Below, one piece after another: positions 18,498-27,388 of a stretch of 64,000 nt of DNA. Each line of letters starts with the position of its first letter. Within the stretch, counting starts at the first letter, position 1. The DNA is from Maribellus sp. CM-23 (lineage in GTDB: Bacteria > Bacteroidota > Bacteroidia > Bacteroidales > Prolixibacteraceae), in the NCBI RefSeq assembly GCF_021354595.1, contig NZ_JADWYJ010000010.1:1-64000 (forward strand), given 5' to 3'. The notes beneath the pieces were generated by a model. That model did not search any database and was not told where the DNA came from. It saw nothing but the letters and a program-made list of their open reading frames with translations. The translations under genes and the position numbers were made by a program.

Positions 18498-21400
18498 TTA
18501 GAATGTTAAATTCAAACCAACCGAAAAAGACCTTGACATCGGATAGAAACCACCTGAGTCAGTGTATCCAGTTGCTGCGTCAATAACTGATTCCGGGTCT
18601 ATTGATTTTGGCAAGCTTTTTATTGTTATCAGGTTCTGACCTGAGACATAAATCCTTGCATTTTGAAGATAGACCTTCTCTGAAATATGCCCTGGAATAG
18701 TATACCCCACCTGAATATTCTTTAACCGTAGATAAGCAGCGTTAAGTACATACCTAGACTGTATTTCTACGTTTTTATAGGTTTCGCTGCTGAAATAAGG
18801 TTTTGGAAAATAAGCATCGGTATTGGGACCAAACATATTCGTTTCATCTGCAGGACGCCAATAATCCAACGTTGGTGACCCCTTTATTATTCCTGAATTA
18901 CTCCAGGTATGTGTTATTCCGTTAAACGTTTTATTATTATACGCGGGGTGGTAATCACGCTTTAGATTTCCATACCACTGCATGCTGAAATCAAATCCCT
19001 TCCAATTAAATCCTCCGGAAATCCCAAGATTATAACGTGGGGAAGTATTCCCAATAACCTTTAAGTCTCCATGATCGTCCAATGTTCTTCCTCCATTTGT
19101 AATTTTTTCATCACCGTTGAGGTCTTTGTATCTGATATCGCCAGGTCCCCATCGAGAATAAATTGCAGATTGATCCGCCATAGTCTCCGCTTCTTCTTGT
19201 GTTTGAATTATGCCCTCAGTTTCGTAGCCCCATAATTCACCAACATTCTTCCCTGCGTACCAGCTATTAATAAATCCGTTATCATTCCGATACTTTAAGA
19301 TTGTTGACCTTGCATCACCCAAGCTAATTTGTGCATTGTATGAAAAATCAGACGAAATCCGATCTTTCCAACTCAATATCAATTCAAAACCCTTCGTTTC
19401 CATCTCTGCATTGTTTGCCTTTGGTGTACTTGTGCCTAACGTATATGGAAGAGTTTCCGCCGGACCAAACATATTGGTAGTCTTTCTCTTGAACCAGTCG
19501 AAGTTTAATTCTAATCGATTATTAATAAATCCGGCATCAAGCCCCAAATTCAATGTCGTAATTGTCTCCCAAGTTAGATCGTCGCTAATTAAATTCGGAG
19601 TTAATGCATATGGAGGTCGTTCTCCTCCAATGAGCCAAGGAGTCTCAGTCACAACAGGCACACTTGGAATATATAAATACCGGCTAACGTTTTGATTGCC
19701 CAGTGATCCATATGAAGCCCTTATTTTAAAACTATTTACGTATGATTTAATGGGTTGCCAGAAGTTTTCTTTAGAGACCTGATAACCTGCAGAAGCTGAA
19801 GGGAAAAATCCCCATCTTGATTCAGGCGCAAACCTGGATGAGCCATTGTAGCGTGCGCTAACTTCCAAAAGGTACTTTTCTTTATAATTGTAATTAATAC
19901 GCCCAAAAATACCTTGAGTCGCCCAGTCCCATTTGGTATCATCAACAGTTGAGGTTCCAAGCGAGGTGCTTATTGACGGAACCTCTTCGGAGATTAATTG
20001 CCCCCCGGCACCACCTAACCAAGAATAAAATTTTTGCTCTTGTTCATAACCCGCCAGCGCCTTGATATAATGATCGCCGAGTGACTTTTCATAAGAAGTT
20101 GTGGCACTAATTAAAGAGTATGGAGCAGAAGAAAAGCTGGATTCATACGATGCAATTGGTTTACCGACATTACCAAAACCACCCGTTCCAAGTTCTACCC
20201 ACACAGGTTTTGGATTTGACTCAACGTTCTCGAATGTAACGTTGTAAGTATATGCAATATTAGTTTTCCACCCCTTTATTGGTTCAATTTCGGTACCAGC
20301 AGTAACCAAAAAATCGTTCGATTTTGTTTTAATGCGACCAGATGATTCCATGGACCTTATCCATGGATTACCAATGCTCCCATTAATATTATATTTTGGA
20401 GTTAAAGGACTCCACGAATACAGGCTAAGCCATATATACCTTCTTTCTACAGTAGTTATCCCATGTGGATGATCTGTATTGGAGTTCGCAAATTTGGTAC
20501 TCAAATTAAAACTTAACCAGTCCGTAACTTTCGTATTGAAATTCGCCATAAGATCATACCGTTTGTAGTCATCATACCCGGCTGAGTAATAACCGTCTTC
20601 ATCGAAAAATCCTAATGAAAGATAGTACTGAGTTCTATCATCTCCACCGCTTATATTAACGCTATGTCTTTGATCTATTTTTACAGGCTTTAACCATTCG
20701 TATGGCCAGTCATAGTTTGCATTTCCAACCCGTCTGCCAGCCCAAATATTATGAGGAGGATTTTCAGGATCATACTCAGTAAGGTATGTACCATCAAGGT
20801 ATCCTTTTATCCGGGCCAGATACTCATCATTGTATATTGGAGGACTTCCTGCATTTACCGATGCCTGGTTATAAGCCGTTGCATACGTCAGCGAATTTTC
20901 TAGGTGCCCCACTCCGAGTGTCGTTCCAAATGTAAAGTTATTATTGTACTGCACCTGCATCTTCCCATTCTTATTCCCCTTCTTGGTTGTTATTAAAACA
21001 ACACCAAAAGGAGCACGTGCACCATAAATTGCGGAAGCAGATGCATCTTTTAGAACAGATACACTTTCGATGTTTCCGGGATCTAAATTATTAATATTCA
21101 TTTCCACTCCATCAACTAAAATAAGCGGAGAATCATTCCCTGAAATTGATCCCATCCCACGAATATTCCACTCAGGCGTAGCTCCTGGCTCTCCACCAAA
21201 AGCGCCCAACGAAATGTTTAAGTTTGGAGATACTCCTCTTAAAACCTCTCCTACATTGGGCAAAGGTCTATTTTCTAAATCTTTCATTGATACCGAAGAC
21301 ACAGCTCCAGTAACATTAACTTTTTTCTGTGTGCCGTAGCCAACCACGATCACCTCGTCTACTCCAAATGTTTCCTCTTCAAGAACTACAGAAACCTGTT

Positions 21401-22010
21401 CTTTATCAACAATTGAAACTATTTGCGATTTCATTCCCACAAATGAGAACTCCAAAAACTCTGCATTAGAAGGGACATCGAGAGAATACTCACCGTTTAT
21501 ATCAGTAATAACGCCAATAGTCGTTCCCTTCACAACAATTGAAACACCGGGGATTGCCTCACCCTTTGCATCGGTAACAGTCCCGCGAACAGTTTTCGAT
21601 TGTGGTTGAACAGTTTCACTCCTAAAATTTAGAGGTAATTCAGCATGCTCATCTTCAAGAATAACGATCTGTCTATCGTAAATTTTATAAACATTATTTG
21701 TCCCTTCAAAAACCTGCTTCAGTACTGCTTCTACAGTTACATTTTTTGCCTCAACATTTACCTTTCGATTTACATCAACAACCTTTTCGTTGTATAGCAA
21801 AACAAATTCACTATTGTCTTCAATTTGCTGAAATACATCTTTCACCGTAGTATTGCTCAACCCCAGATTGAATTTGGTTTGTTGCGAATAGATGTTTCCG
21901 GCAGAGACAGCAAATACCGAAAGCATTAAAACAGTTACTAGCTTCATTTTTAATAGAATTTTTGCAATACTCCCTCTTGCGAGACATGGTATTGTTCGCG
22001 TTTTTTTCAT
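18498..22010 (-). CDS. SusC/RagA TonB-dependent transporter with STN domain (locus 1)
   Basis: An outer-membrane channel of 1170 residues importing the oligosaccharide in a TonB-driven way. In order: signal sequence, STN/secretin domain (about 50-110, used for signalling to FecR), carboxypeptidase-regulatory-like domain (about 140-215), TonB-box region DEVIVVGYGTQKK (about 217-230), plug (SVLKDASASAIYGARAPFGV), then the 22-strand barrel ending in FSVGLNLTF. The STN domain shows that this pair senses its substrate and relays it through FecR to the ECF sigma factor. It is co-transcribed with fecR upstream and susD downstream. Confidence 0.95.
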   Translation of the reverse strand: MKKTRTIPCLARGSIAKILLKMKLVTVLMLSVFAVSAGNIYSQQTKFNLGLSNTTVKDVFQQIEDNSEFVLLYNEKVVDVNRKVNVEAKNVTVEAVLKQVFEGTNNVYKIYDRQIVILEDEHAELPLNFRSETVQPQSKTVRGTVTDAKGEAIPGVSIVVKGTTIGVITDINGEYSLDVPSNAEFLEFSFVGMKSQIVSIVDKEQVSVVLEEETFGVDEVIVVGYGTQKKVNVTGAVSSVSMKDLENRPLPNVGEVLRGVSPNLNISLGAFGGEPGATPEWNIRGMGSISGNDSPLILVDGVEMNINNLDPGNIESVSVLKDASASAIYGARAPFGVVLITTKKGNKNGKMQVQYNNNFTFGTTLGVGHLENSLTYATAYNQASVNAGSPPIYNDEYLARIKGYLDGTYLTEYDPENPPHNIWAGRRVGNANYDWPYEWLKPVKIDQRHSVNISGGDDRTQYYLSLGFFDEDGYYSAGYDDYKRYDLMANFNTKVTDWLSFNLSTKFANSNTDHPHGITTVERRYIWLSLYSWSPLTPKYNINGSIGNPWIRSMESSGRIKTKSNDFLVTAGTEIEPIKGWKTNIAYTYNVTFENVESNPKPVWVELGTGGFGNVGKPIASYESSFSSAPYSLISATTSYEKSLGDHYIKALAGYEQEQKFYSWLGGAGGQLISEEVPSISTSLGTSTVDDTKWDWATQGIFGRINYNYKEKYLLEVSARYNGSSRFAPESRWGFFPSASAGYQVSKENFWQPIKSYVNSFKIRASYGSLGNQNVSRYLYIPSVPVVTETPWLIGGERPPYALTPNLISDDLTWETITTLNLGLDAGFINNRLELNFDWFKRKTTNMFGPAETLPYTLGTSTPKANNAEMETKGFELILSWKDRISSDFSYNAQISLGDARSTILKYRNDNGFINSWYAGKNVGELWGYETEGIIQTQEEAETMADQSAIYSRWGPGDIRYKDLNGDEKITNGGRTLDDHGDLKVIGNTSPRYNLGISGGFNWKGFDFSMQWYGNLKRDYHPAYNNKTFNGITHTWSNSGIIKGSPTLDYWRPADETNMFGPNTDAYFPKPYFSSETYKNVEIQSRYVLNAAYLRLKNIQVGYTIPGHISEKVYLQNARIYVSGQNLITIKSLPKSIDPESVIDAATGYTDSGGFYPMSRSFSVGLNLTF

Positions 22011-22053
22011 AATTTTGAAATGTAAAGATTAGATACTTTATTTAATTTAATCT

Positions 22054-22087
22054 GAAAGCCGGCAGGCCTGCACGCCTATCGGCTTTC
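22054..22087 (-). promoter_or_regulatory. Hairpin in the fecR-susC gap (locus 1)
   Basis: GAAAGCCG (22054-22061) pairs with CGGCTTTC (22080-22087) in the 80-bp gap between fecR and susC. In the direction of transcription the stem is not followed by T residues, so it is not an ordinary terminator; it may trim or attenuate the mRNA so that susC is expressed at a different level from fecR. A comparable structure lies in the same position in locus 2. Confidence 0.5.
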
Positions 22088-22090
22088 GCT

Positions 22091-23302
22091 TTATTTTTTA
22101 TCGATGTAAATAATATTTCCGCTAACTCGGTACTCAATTTCAGCCACATCTTTTAGTGTTACCATAACTTCCTCCAATGACTCTTTCAAATCCAGTTTTC
22201 CACTAATTAATTCAGAGGAAAGGAAATTTGGTGGTAATATTATTTCAACATTGTAATACCGTTCCAACTTATTAAAAACAGAACGTAGACTCTCTTTCGA
22301 GAACTGAAACCAACCATCGGTCCATGAAATATATTGTTCCGCATTTGGTTCGTCTACAACTTCAATTCTACTTTCCTCCTTGTCAAAATTTGCTTTTTGA
22401 TATGGTTTTAACAGTACATCATTTTTGCCCAGACCAAACAATTTAGGGGCACTTACGACCACACTCCCTTCTAAAAGGACCGTTTCAACATTCTCATCTC
22501 CTGGGTATGCAGAGATATCGAAGTGCGTCCCCAAAACCCTTATGCTAATGTCAGATGCATTTACAATAAAGCTCTGGTTTTTATTCTTTGCTACTTCAAA
22601 ATAGGCTTCTCCTTCCAAAAACACCTCCCTGTTCTTCCCTGTAAACTTTGTTGGAAAAGCTAACCTACTCCCTGCATTTAACCACACTTTTGTGCCATCA
22701 TCCAGAAGTAATTTGGAGTTCTTCCCATATGGAATAATCACCTCATTCATCTGAATCTCTTTGTCCTCTTTAGGTTTTCGTTGCAATAGATCAATAACAC
22801 TATCATTATCCAAAGTCAATTCATTGTCATTCAAAGAAATAGTAGAACTATTACCAATTAATGCAATCTCCTCACCATCAGAAAGAACTAACCGGGCATC
22901 GTTGCTTTGAGTTACATTGACAGAATCTGCGAAATAGGAATTAGCGCCCCTTTCACTTAAAAATAAGTAAGCAAGCACTCCTACTGAGAAAACTAAAAAT
23001 ATGGATGCAGCCCAACTAATTCGGCTTTGCAGTTTTACCTTTCGGGATTTTTGCTTGTGCAGATAATCAAAACGTTCGATGTTTTGCCACAAGTTTAAAA
23101 CTGATTCTTCATCTATTATTTCATAGCTATCGCGTAATAGTAAAACTATTTCTTTGGCTTTTTTAATTCGCTTACCAATTTCTGCATTTTCAAGCATTAT
23201 GGCTTCCCATTCGCCACTCTTGCTTCGGCCTAATGCCCAAGCAACAAACTGTTTATCCTCAATAAACTCTTCCAGACTATATCTTATATATTTCTTCTCC
23301 AT
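22091..23302 (-). CDS. FecR-family anti-sigma factor (locus 1)
   Basis: An inner-membrane anti-sigma regulator of 403 residues. The cytoplasmic N-terminal ~100 residues bind the sigma factor, one membrane helix follows (SWAASIFLVFSVGVLAYLFL, about 104-123), then the periplasmic FecR domain (DDGTKVWLNAGSRLAFP and LEGEAYFEVAKN, about 205-240) and a C-terminal DUF4974/STN-like domain. It would hold the ECF sigma factor until SusC signals. It lies directly before susC but is separated from the sigma gene by the beta-helix gene. A TGTCCACAAAA promoter candidate lies 31 nt upstream of its ATG. Confidence 0.93.
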   Translation of the reverse strand: MEKKYIRYSLEEFIEDKQFVAWALGRSKSGEWEAIMLENAEIGKRIKKAKEIVLLLRDSYEIIDEESVLNLWQNIERFDYLHKQKSRKVKLQSRISWAASIFLVFSVGVLAYLFLSERGANSYFADSVNVTQSNDARLVLSDGEEIALIGNSSTISLNDNELTLDNDSVIDLLQRKPKEDKEIQMNEVIIPYGKNSKLLLDDGTKVWLNAGSRLAFPTKFTGKNREVFLEGEAYFEVAKNKNQSFIVNASDISIRVLGTHFDISAYPGDENVETVLLEGSVVVSAPKLFGLGKNDVLLKPYQKANFDKEESRIEVVDEPNAEQYISWTDGWFQFSKESLRSVFNKLERYYNVEIILPPNFLSSELISGKLDLKESLEEVMVTLKDVAEIEYRVSGNIIYIDKK

Positions 23303-23332
23303 CCAAATATTATTAGTGTACTGTTATTTTAG

Positions 23333-23361
23333 TAAAGACTACTCTTCCTTTTTTGTGGACA
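23333..23361 (-). promoter_or_regulatory. Candidate ECF-sigma promoter of fecR-susCD
   Basis: On the minus strand TGTCCACAAAA (23351-23361) is followed, 10 bp further on, by AGTCTTTA (23333-23340). The same 11-mer with TCTTT at identical spacing occurs at 25655-25683 and 34346-34374, each in front of a transcription unit of this island. The GTCCAC to TCTTT gap of 16 bp fits -35/-10 spacing for an ECF sigma factor. No start site has been mapped. Confidence 0.65.
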
Positions 23362-23505
23362 TTTTTCGTCTAAAATAAACACATAACACCATGATAAGGA
23401 CACTTCTCTCAAACTAATTTAACAAGCCAATAAATCGAAACAACTTAAGCAAGTGAGAATCTGCAATTATTTGTTACGAACGAATTAAAATTAAAACCGG
23501 GAAAA

Positions 23506-23541
23506 ACTGATTGGCTCAAGGCAAATTTTGAGACAATCAGT
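23506..23541 (-). terminator. Terminator of the beta-helix gene
   Basis: On the minus strand ACTGATTG-t-CTCAA and TTGAG-c-CAATCAGT form a 13-bp stem with one mismatch, followed by TTTTTCCC. It lies 74 bp after the beta-helix stop codon, so fecR needs its own promoter. The rest of the 23362-23614 gap shows nothing else. Confidence 0.8.
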
Positions 23542-23614
23542 TCTATCATTATTTAAATGGTTTAGAATTGCACACAATAGGCTGAATACTATTATTCACC
23601 CATTGTACGCTAAT

Positions 23615-25573
23615 TTATTTTTTAACGAATTTCATCACTTCCGATTTTCTGCCTTTTTCTCCGGTAAACTTTATCAAATAAATACCTGATTTTAGCCCTG
23701 GCACAGCAATACTATTTTCATCTAGTCTTCCTGTTTTTACGACTTTACCTGATAACGAAAAAATTTGATAATCCTCGTTTATAAACTCATCAGAAACAAA
23801 AACCTGATTAGTTGCCGGATTCGGAAAAAGCAGGAACTTGTATGAATTAAGAATTTTATTGGCCGCTGGATCGGAATGACGCATAACATCATTAATCCCT
23901 ACATTTAATTGGTACTCGTAAACGCCAATATCAGTAGCTACACCATCAGGAATATCATTCCCATCAAAATCTACTGTTGCCAATGCTTGTGTTCCTGCAT
24001 CGATTGCCGGAGAGCCAGCTTGGAGATGAAAATCACCAGGAGTGGCTACAAACAAAGGATAAGCGCCGATATTATTACTTATGTTACTATTAAGAGTATT
24101 AAATGTAGCTACATCACATAATGTTCCATTGAATTGATACAAACATGTTTGGGTACTAGATATGCTGTAGATCAGATTATTTGTCACTGTATTATTATAT
24201 ATGTTCTGACCTTCTTTATCTTCATGAAACTGGATTGCAATGTTGTTTTCTTTAGTCCCACAATTATAAATAATATTATTCCTGAAAATGTTCCCCGAAA
24301 GCTCATTAGGCTTGTCCCAGTTGATTGAATAGATCTCAAATCCTTTGCTCTCTGTATTCGCAATAAGGTTATTCTCAATAATATTATCCCTTACCTGAAC
24401 ATTGTAATTTTGTACCGAAATGCCAATCCCAATTTTATCTGTTTTTAAAGGACTATCAAGAACACCATCAATAATATTATGATGAAAATGATTCCTACTT
24501 CCACCTAGTTGATTTGCAACAGAGATGTCATGAATATAATTGTTATAATATTCCCCATCTTCGGAGTATCCACTGTACCCCATTCTTCCGCCATACAAAA
24601 CATCGGGAGAAGTTAATTCATTGTTGCGAAAAGTGATATGAGATATTTTGTTTAACGGGTCATCTGTATCGGAACCAAAACTGGCATGTCCCCAATTTTT
24701 AAAGAAGCAATGCTCTATGGTAATATAATGAGATCCTGCTGAAACAAGGATACCATCCGTACATCCAGTTTGGGTATTTCGAATACTTCCCGGCAACTGC
24801 GACTGATCAACCGCAAGGTTTGAGTCGAACGAGCAATTTTTTATGGTAATATTGGATGAATATTTTACGACACAACCATATCCTGCGTTAAAGCCGATGT
24901 TACAATTCTCGACTACCCACCCTTCATTATTATAAATTTTTACTGAAGTACTTGAGCCTCCACGAATATCCAGGCCAACAATATTTATGTAATCTGCCTC
25001 CTTAAAACTTATCGCTTCAGAGTATTTAGCCCAACTAAAAGTGTCAGTTGACGGATCAGTAGTAGAATACACATATAGCAGTCCACTTCCAACGAAACAC
25101 TTCGTTCCGTATGAACCTAAATAGTTGATGTCACCAGCTCTAAGCATTTCAATACCATTTCTGAAAAACCTTTGATAATTAGCTGTGGGTGTAGACCACA
25201 CATTATTGCCATTATCTGTCCAAACTGTGCTTTTATCAACAACAATGTCAATTATTGGTTTTGCTCCGCTTCCATACGAAGAATAAGTGATTGGCATAGC
25301 ACTGGTTCCTGATGGATGACTTATTGCAAACAGGCGTTCTCCTTTCCACGTTTCGCCTTGTTTAAAAAGGATTGAATCTCCTGCGACAAAGGAAGAAGAA
25401 GTATTGTTTACTTTTGTTAATGTTTTCCATGCAGAGGCTGCAGAAGTCCCATTGTTGCTATCTGAACCTGATGTTGCATCAACATAATATACAGTAGCCT
25501 TTAATTCACACGAAAGAAACATTACTGCGAATACAATAAAATACTTAATTACGATTAGATTTTTCATTTTCAT
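23615..25573 (-). CDS. T9SS-exported right-handed beta-helix protein
   Basis: A secreted protein of 652 residues. A signal peptide (about 1-25) leads to the polysaccharide-lyase-like start TVYYVDATSGSDSNNGTS and many Asn-rich beta-helix rungs (about 190-520, such as SSNITIKNCSFDSN and EHCFFKNWG). The C-terminal ~80 residues are a type IX sorting domain (FLLFPNPATNQVF, then SGIYLIKFTGE). Such parallel beta-helix proteins bind or cleave acidic or sulfated polysaccharides, but no family-specific catalytic residues could be assigned. It has its own candidate sigma promoter and terminator and sits, unusually, between sigma factor and fecR. Confidence 0.85.
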   Translation of the reverse strand: MKMKNLIVIKYFIVFAVMFLSCELKATVYYVDATSGSDSNNGTSAASAWKTLTKVNNTSSSFVAGDSILFKQGETWKGERLFAISHPSGTSAMPITYSSYGSGAKPIIDIVVDKSTVWTDNGNNVWSTPTANYQRFFRNGIEMLRAGDINYLGSYGTKCFVGSGLLYVYSTTDPSTDTFSWAKYSEAISFKEADYINIVGLDIRGGSSTSVKIYNNEGWVVENCNIGFNAGYGCVVKYSSNITIKNCSFDSNLAVDQSQLPGSIRNTQTGCTDGILVSAGSHYITIEHCFFKNWGHASFGSDTDDPLNKISHITFRNNELTSPDVLYGGRMGYSGYSEDGEYYNNYIHDISVANQLGGSRNHFHHNIIDGVLDSPLKTDKIGIGISVQNYNVQVRDNIIENNLIANTESKGFEIYSINWDKPNELSGNIFRNNIIYNCGTKENNIAIQFHEDKEGQNIYNNTVTNNLIYSISSTQTCLYQFNGTLCDVATFNTLNSNISNNIGAYPLFVATPGDFHLQAGSPAIDAGTQALATVDFDGNDIPDGVATDIGVYEYQLNVGINDVMRHSDPAANKILNSYKFLLFPNPATNQVFVSDEFINEDYQIFSLSGKVVKTGRLDENSIAVPGLKSGIYLIKFTGEKGRKSEVMKFVKK

Positions 25574-25654
25574 AAGATTAGTTCCAATTAACTCTAGTTA
25601 TACGTTGGTCATGAGCCAAGACAGTCAAAACAATGACTACTTGCTTTTTATATA

Positions 25655-25683
25655 AAAAGAGGATCAAACTAATTTTGTGGACA
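25655..25683 (-). promoter_or_regulatory. Candidate ECF-sigma promoter of the beta-helix gene
   Basis: TGTCCACAAAA (minus strand, 25673-25683) and CCTCTTTT (25655-25662) have the same 10-bp separation as in the other two sites. The second box matches only in TCTTT, so this is the weakest of the three. The leader to the ATG would be about 75 nt. Confidence 0.6.
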
Positions 25684-25699
25684 GAAATTTTCTTTTTTT

Positions 25700-26302
25700 T
25701 TAAGAAAAATATTTACGGGGAAGGAATTTGATAAACAAGAGAAAGATATCTGTATCGGACAAACATCTCTTTAACGAACTTAGTGCCCTAAAGACCAATT
25801 TTCGCGCAGAATCGTATTTTAACGACATTATTTCGCAAATTTGTTCGTATTCAAAGTCACATGTAAAGCGGTAGAAAAGGATTTCCCGCTGCTTAGGACT
25901 TAACTCTTTTAAAGTCTTTCTTACTAATTTTTCGCGACGGGTTAGTACCTCTTTATCAATTATCTCCTGCTCTATTGAGTAGACAATATTTGCTTCAAAA
26001 AGAAATTCAGACTGAGGATCAAGTGATAAGTTATGGGTCTTAATATTCTTAACTAATTTTCGCCGAAACGCTACAAACAGATAGTATTTAATATTATCTG
26101 TTTGACATAGGTTTTGTCTGGTTCGTATTAAATCAAAAAACAAATCCTGAATGGAGTCCTTAATTAATTCATCATTCTGAGAAAATTTTTTCCCGTAGCG
26201 AAAAAGAAGCGAAACATGTTTATAATAAATATGAGACAGCGCATAGCTTTCTCCATTTCTGAAGTCATTCCATATTTTTATATCAGAATTATTCCCACCC
26301 AT
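25700..26302 (-). CDS. ECF-type RNA polymerase sigma factor (locus 1)
   Basis: A sigma-70 family factor of about 200 residues. Region 2 covers about 20-85 (LIKDSIQDLFFDLIRTRQNL and IKYYLFVAFRRKLVKNI) and region 4 about 125-180 (ELSPKQREILFYRFTCDFEYEQIC, then YDSARKLVFRALSSLKR). The TTG at 26314 overlaps a -7 box, so the ATG at 26302 is taken as start. It is presumably held by the FecR protein at 22091-23302 and drives the TGTCCACAAAA promoters. It differs clearly from the sigma factor of locus 2. Confidence 0.9.
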   Translation of the reverse strand: MGGNNSDIKIWNDFRNGESYALSHIYYKHVSLLFRYGKKFSQNDELIKDSIQDLFFDLIRTRQNLCQTDNIKYYLFVAFRRKLVKNIKTHNLSLDPQSEFLFEANIVYSIEQEIIDKEVLTRREKLVRKTLKELSPKQREILFYRFTCDFEYEQICEIMSLKYDSARKLVFRALSSLKRCLSDTDIFLLFIKFLPRKYFS

Positions 26303-26311
26303 CAGCGGTGC

Positions 26312-26319
26312 CAAATGTA
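26312..26319 (-). promoter_or_regulatory. -7 box of the sigma factor gene
   Basis: TACATTTG on the minus strand matches the Bacteroidota -7 consensus TAnnTTTG. It ends only about ten bases before the ATG at 26302, so the transcript would have almost no 5' leader. No good -33 TTG at 19-20 bp was found. Confidence 0.5.
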
Positions 26320-26411
26320 TAAAGAATAATCAAATCTCCTAATTTCAGAATCCAACAAACAACTATCTTTTTAATCGAATTCATGAATTGGCTGATTCAA
26401 TCACGAAAACA

Positions 26412-26446
26412 CTAAAAGGATAAAAACAAAGTTTCTATCCTTTTAG
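26412..26446 (-). terminator. Stem-loop after the hydrolase operon
   Basis: CTAAAAGGATA (26412-26422) and its perfect complement (26436-26446) enclose a 13-nt loop. It lies between the SGNH hydrolase stop and the sigma gene. The following T run is poor (GTGTTTTCG), so it is a plausible rather than certain terminator. Confidence 0.55.
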
Positions 26447-26467
26447 CCTCAAGACTGTTAAAATCGA

Positions 26468-26613
26468 TAAAATGGAGTATAAAAATATCTACTGCCTAAT
26501 TCGTCTCCCATGTATGCATGTGTTTCTGGCACATAAATATATTGCATCGATAAGTGTCAAACATCCGACAGAAACATTACTTAATACACCAGCTCTTTAC
26601 GTACTCCATTTTA
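26468..26613. repeat. 146-bp element with 12-bp inverted ends
   Basis: TAAAATGGAGTA (26468-26479) and TACTCCATTTTA (26602-26613) are perfect inverted repeats bounding an AT-rich, non-coding 146-bp stretch in the gap between the sigma gene and the SGNH hydrolase. The size and ends resemble a small MITE-like element, but no target-site duplication is visible. An ORF crossing it shows no protein character. Confidence 0.35.
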
Positions 26614-26646
26614 AATATTTATTATTGCTTACAGAGTTAATACCAA

Positions 26647-27312
26647 CTACTCAAGAAAACCAGAAAGTACCTTTGCCCATAAATCGTATCCTTCTTTATT
26701 CATATGCAAACCATCACTTGTAAAAATATGCGAATAAAGTTTTCCCTCTTCATCGTGCATGATACTCCACACATCGGCGAATTCAACATTTTCCTTTTTA
26801 TCACAAAAATTCCTAAGTTTTTTATTGAATTTGCAATATTCATTTTTCAACTCCGATCGGGCAAAACTTGGTTTTGTTGAAATGAACACAACCTTAGTCT
26901 TGGGCAATTCCTGCTGAATACCCTTTAATAAATCTTTCGCTTGTTTAAAAATTTCAGATGGCTTTTTATGATTTGCAATATCATTATCTCCTTCATAAAT
27001 AAAAAGGATATCTGGCTTTTGCGCAAGAATTACCCTATCATAAAAATATAGAAGATCGCTAAAATGCGAACCTCCAAAACCGTTATTAATGACATTATAT
27101 TCGGGAAAATACGACTGGACATCTTTCCACATTAAAATGCTTGAACTACCGGCAAAAACAACAAGTCTTTTATCTGAGGAAAAATTATACTCCGCATTAG
27201 CAAGCTCATTTATCTTCTCATTAAAACGGGTTGGATCCTGTGCTTTTATGTTGAAGGCTCCCAGTAAAATAATCACTAATAAAAACAACCTAATACTAAC
27301 ACACTGTTTCAT
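26647..27312 (-). CDS. Secreted SGNH/GDSL hydrolase
   Basis: An exported esterase-like enzyme of 221 residues with a signal peptide (1-24). The four SGNH blocks are present: Ser in FAGSSSI (about 57), Gly in NNGFGGSH (about 80), Asn in YEGDNDI (about 110) and the Asp/His pair in SDGLHMNKEGY near the C-terminus. The family removes acetyl or other acyl esters from carbohydrates. It is the last gene of the nitrilase-GH operon, 76 bp after the alpha-galactosidase, and likely strips ester decorations from the glycan. Confidence 0.85.
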   Translation of the reverse strand: MKQCVSIRLFLLVIILLGAFNIKAQDPTRFNEKINELANAEYNFSSDKRLVVFAGSSSILMWKDVQSYFPEYNVINNGFGGSHFSDLLYFYDRVILAQKPDILFIYEGDNDIANHKKPSEIFKQAKDLLKGIQQELPKTKVVFISTKPSFARSELKNEYCKFNKKLRNFCDKKENVEFADVWSIMHDEEGKLYSHIFTSDGLHMNKEGYDLWAKVLSGFLE

Positions 27313-27388
27313 AACCTATTATTAAAAATTTAATATTACTTTTTCATTAAAAAATGGGAATGAAAAATAGCTTCTATTACCAGAGAAA

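Noticed and set aside
26472..26723. Plus-strand open frame of 83 codons
   Set aside because: It overlaps the inverted-repeat element and the antisense of the SGNH hydrolase, with no family or signal.
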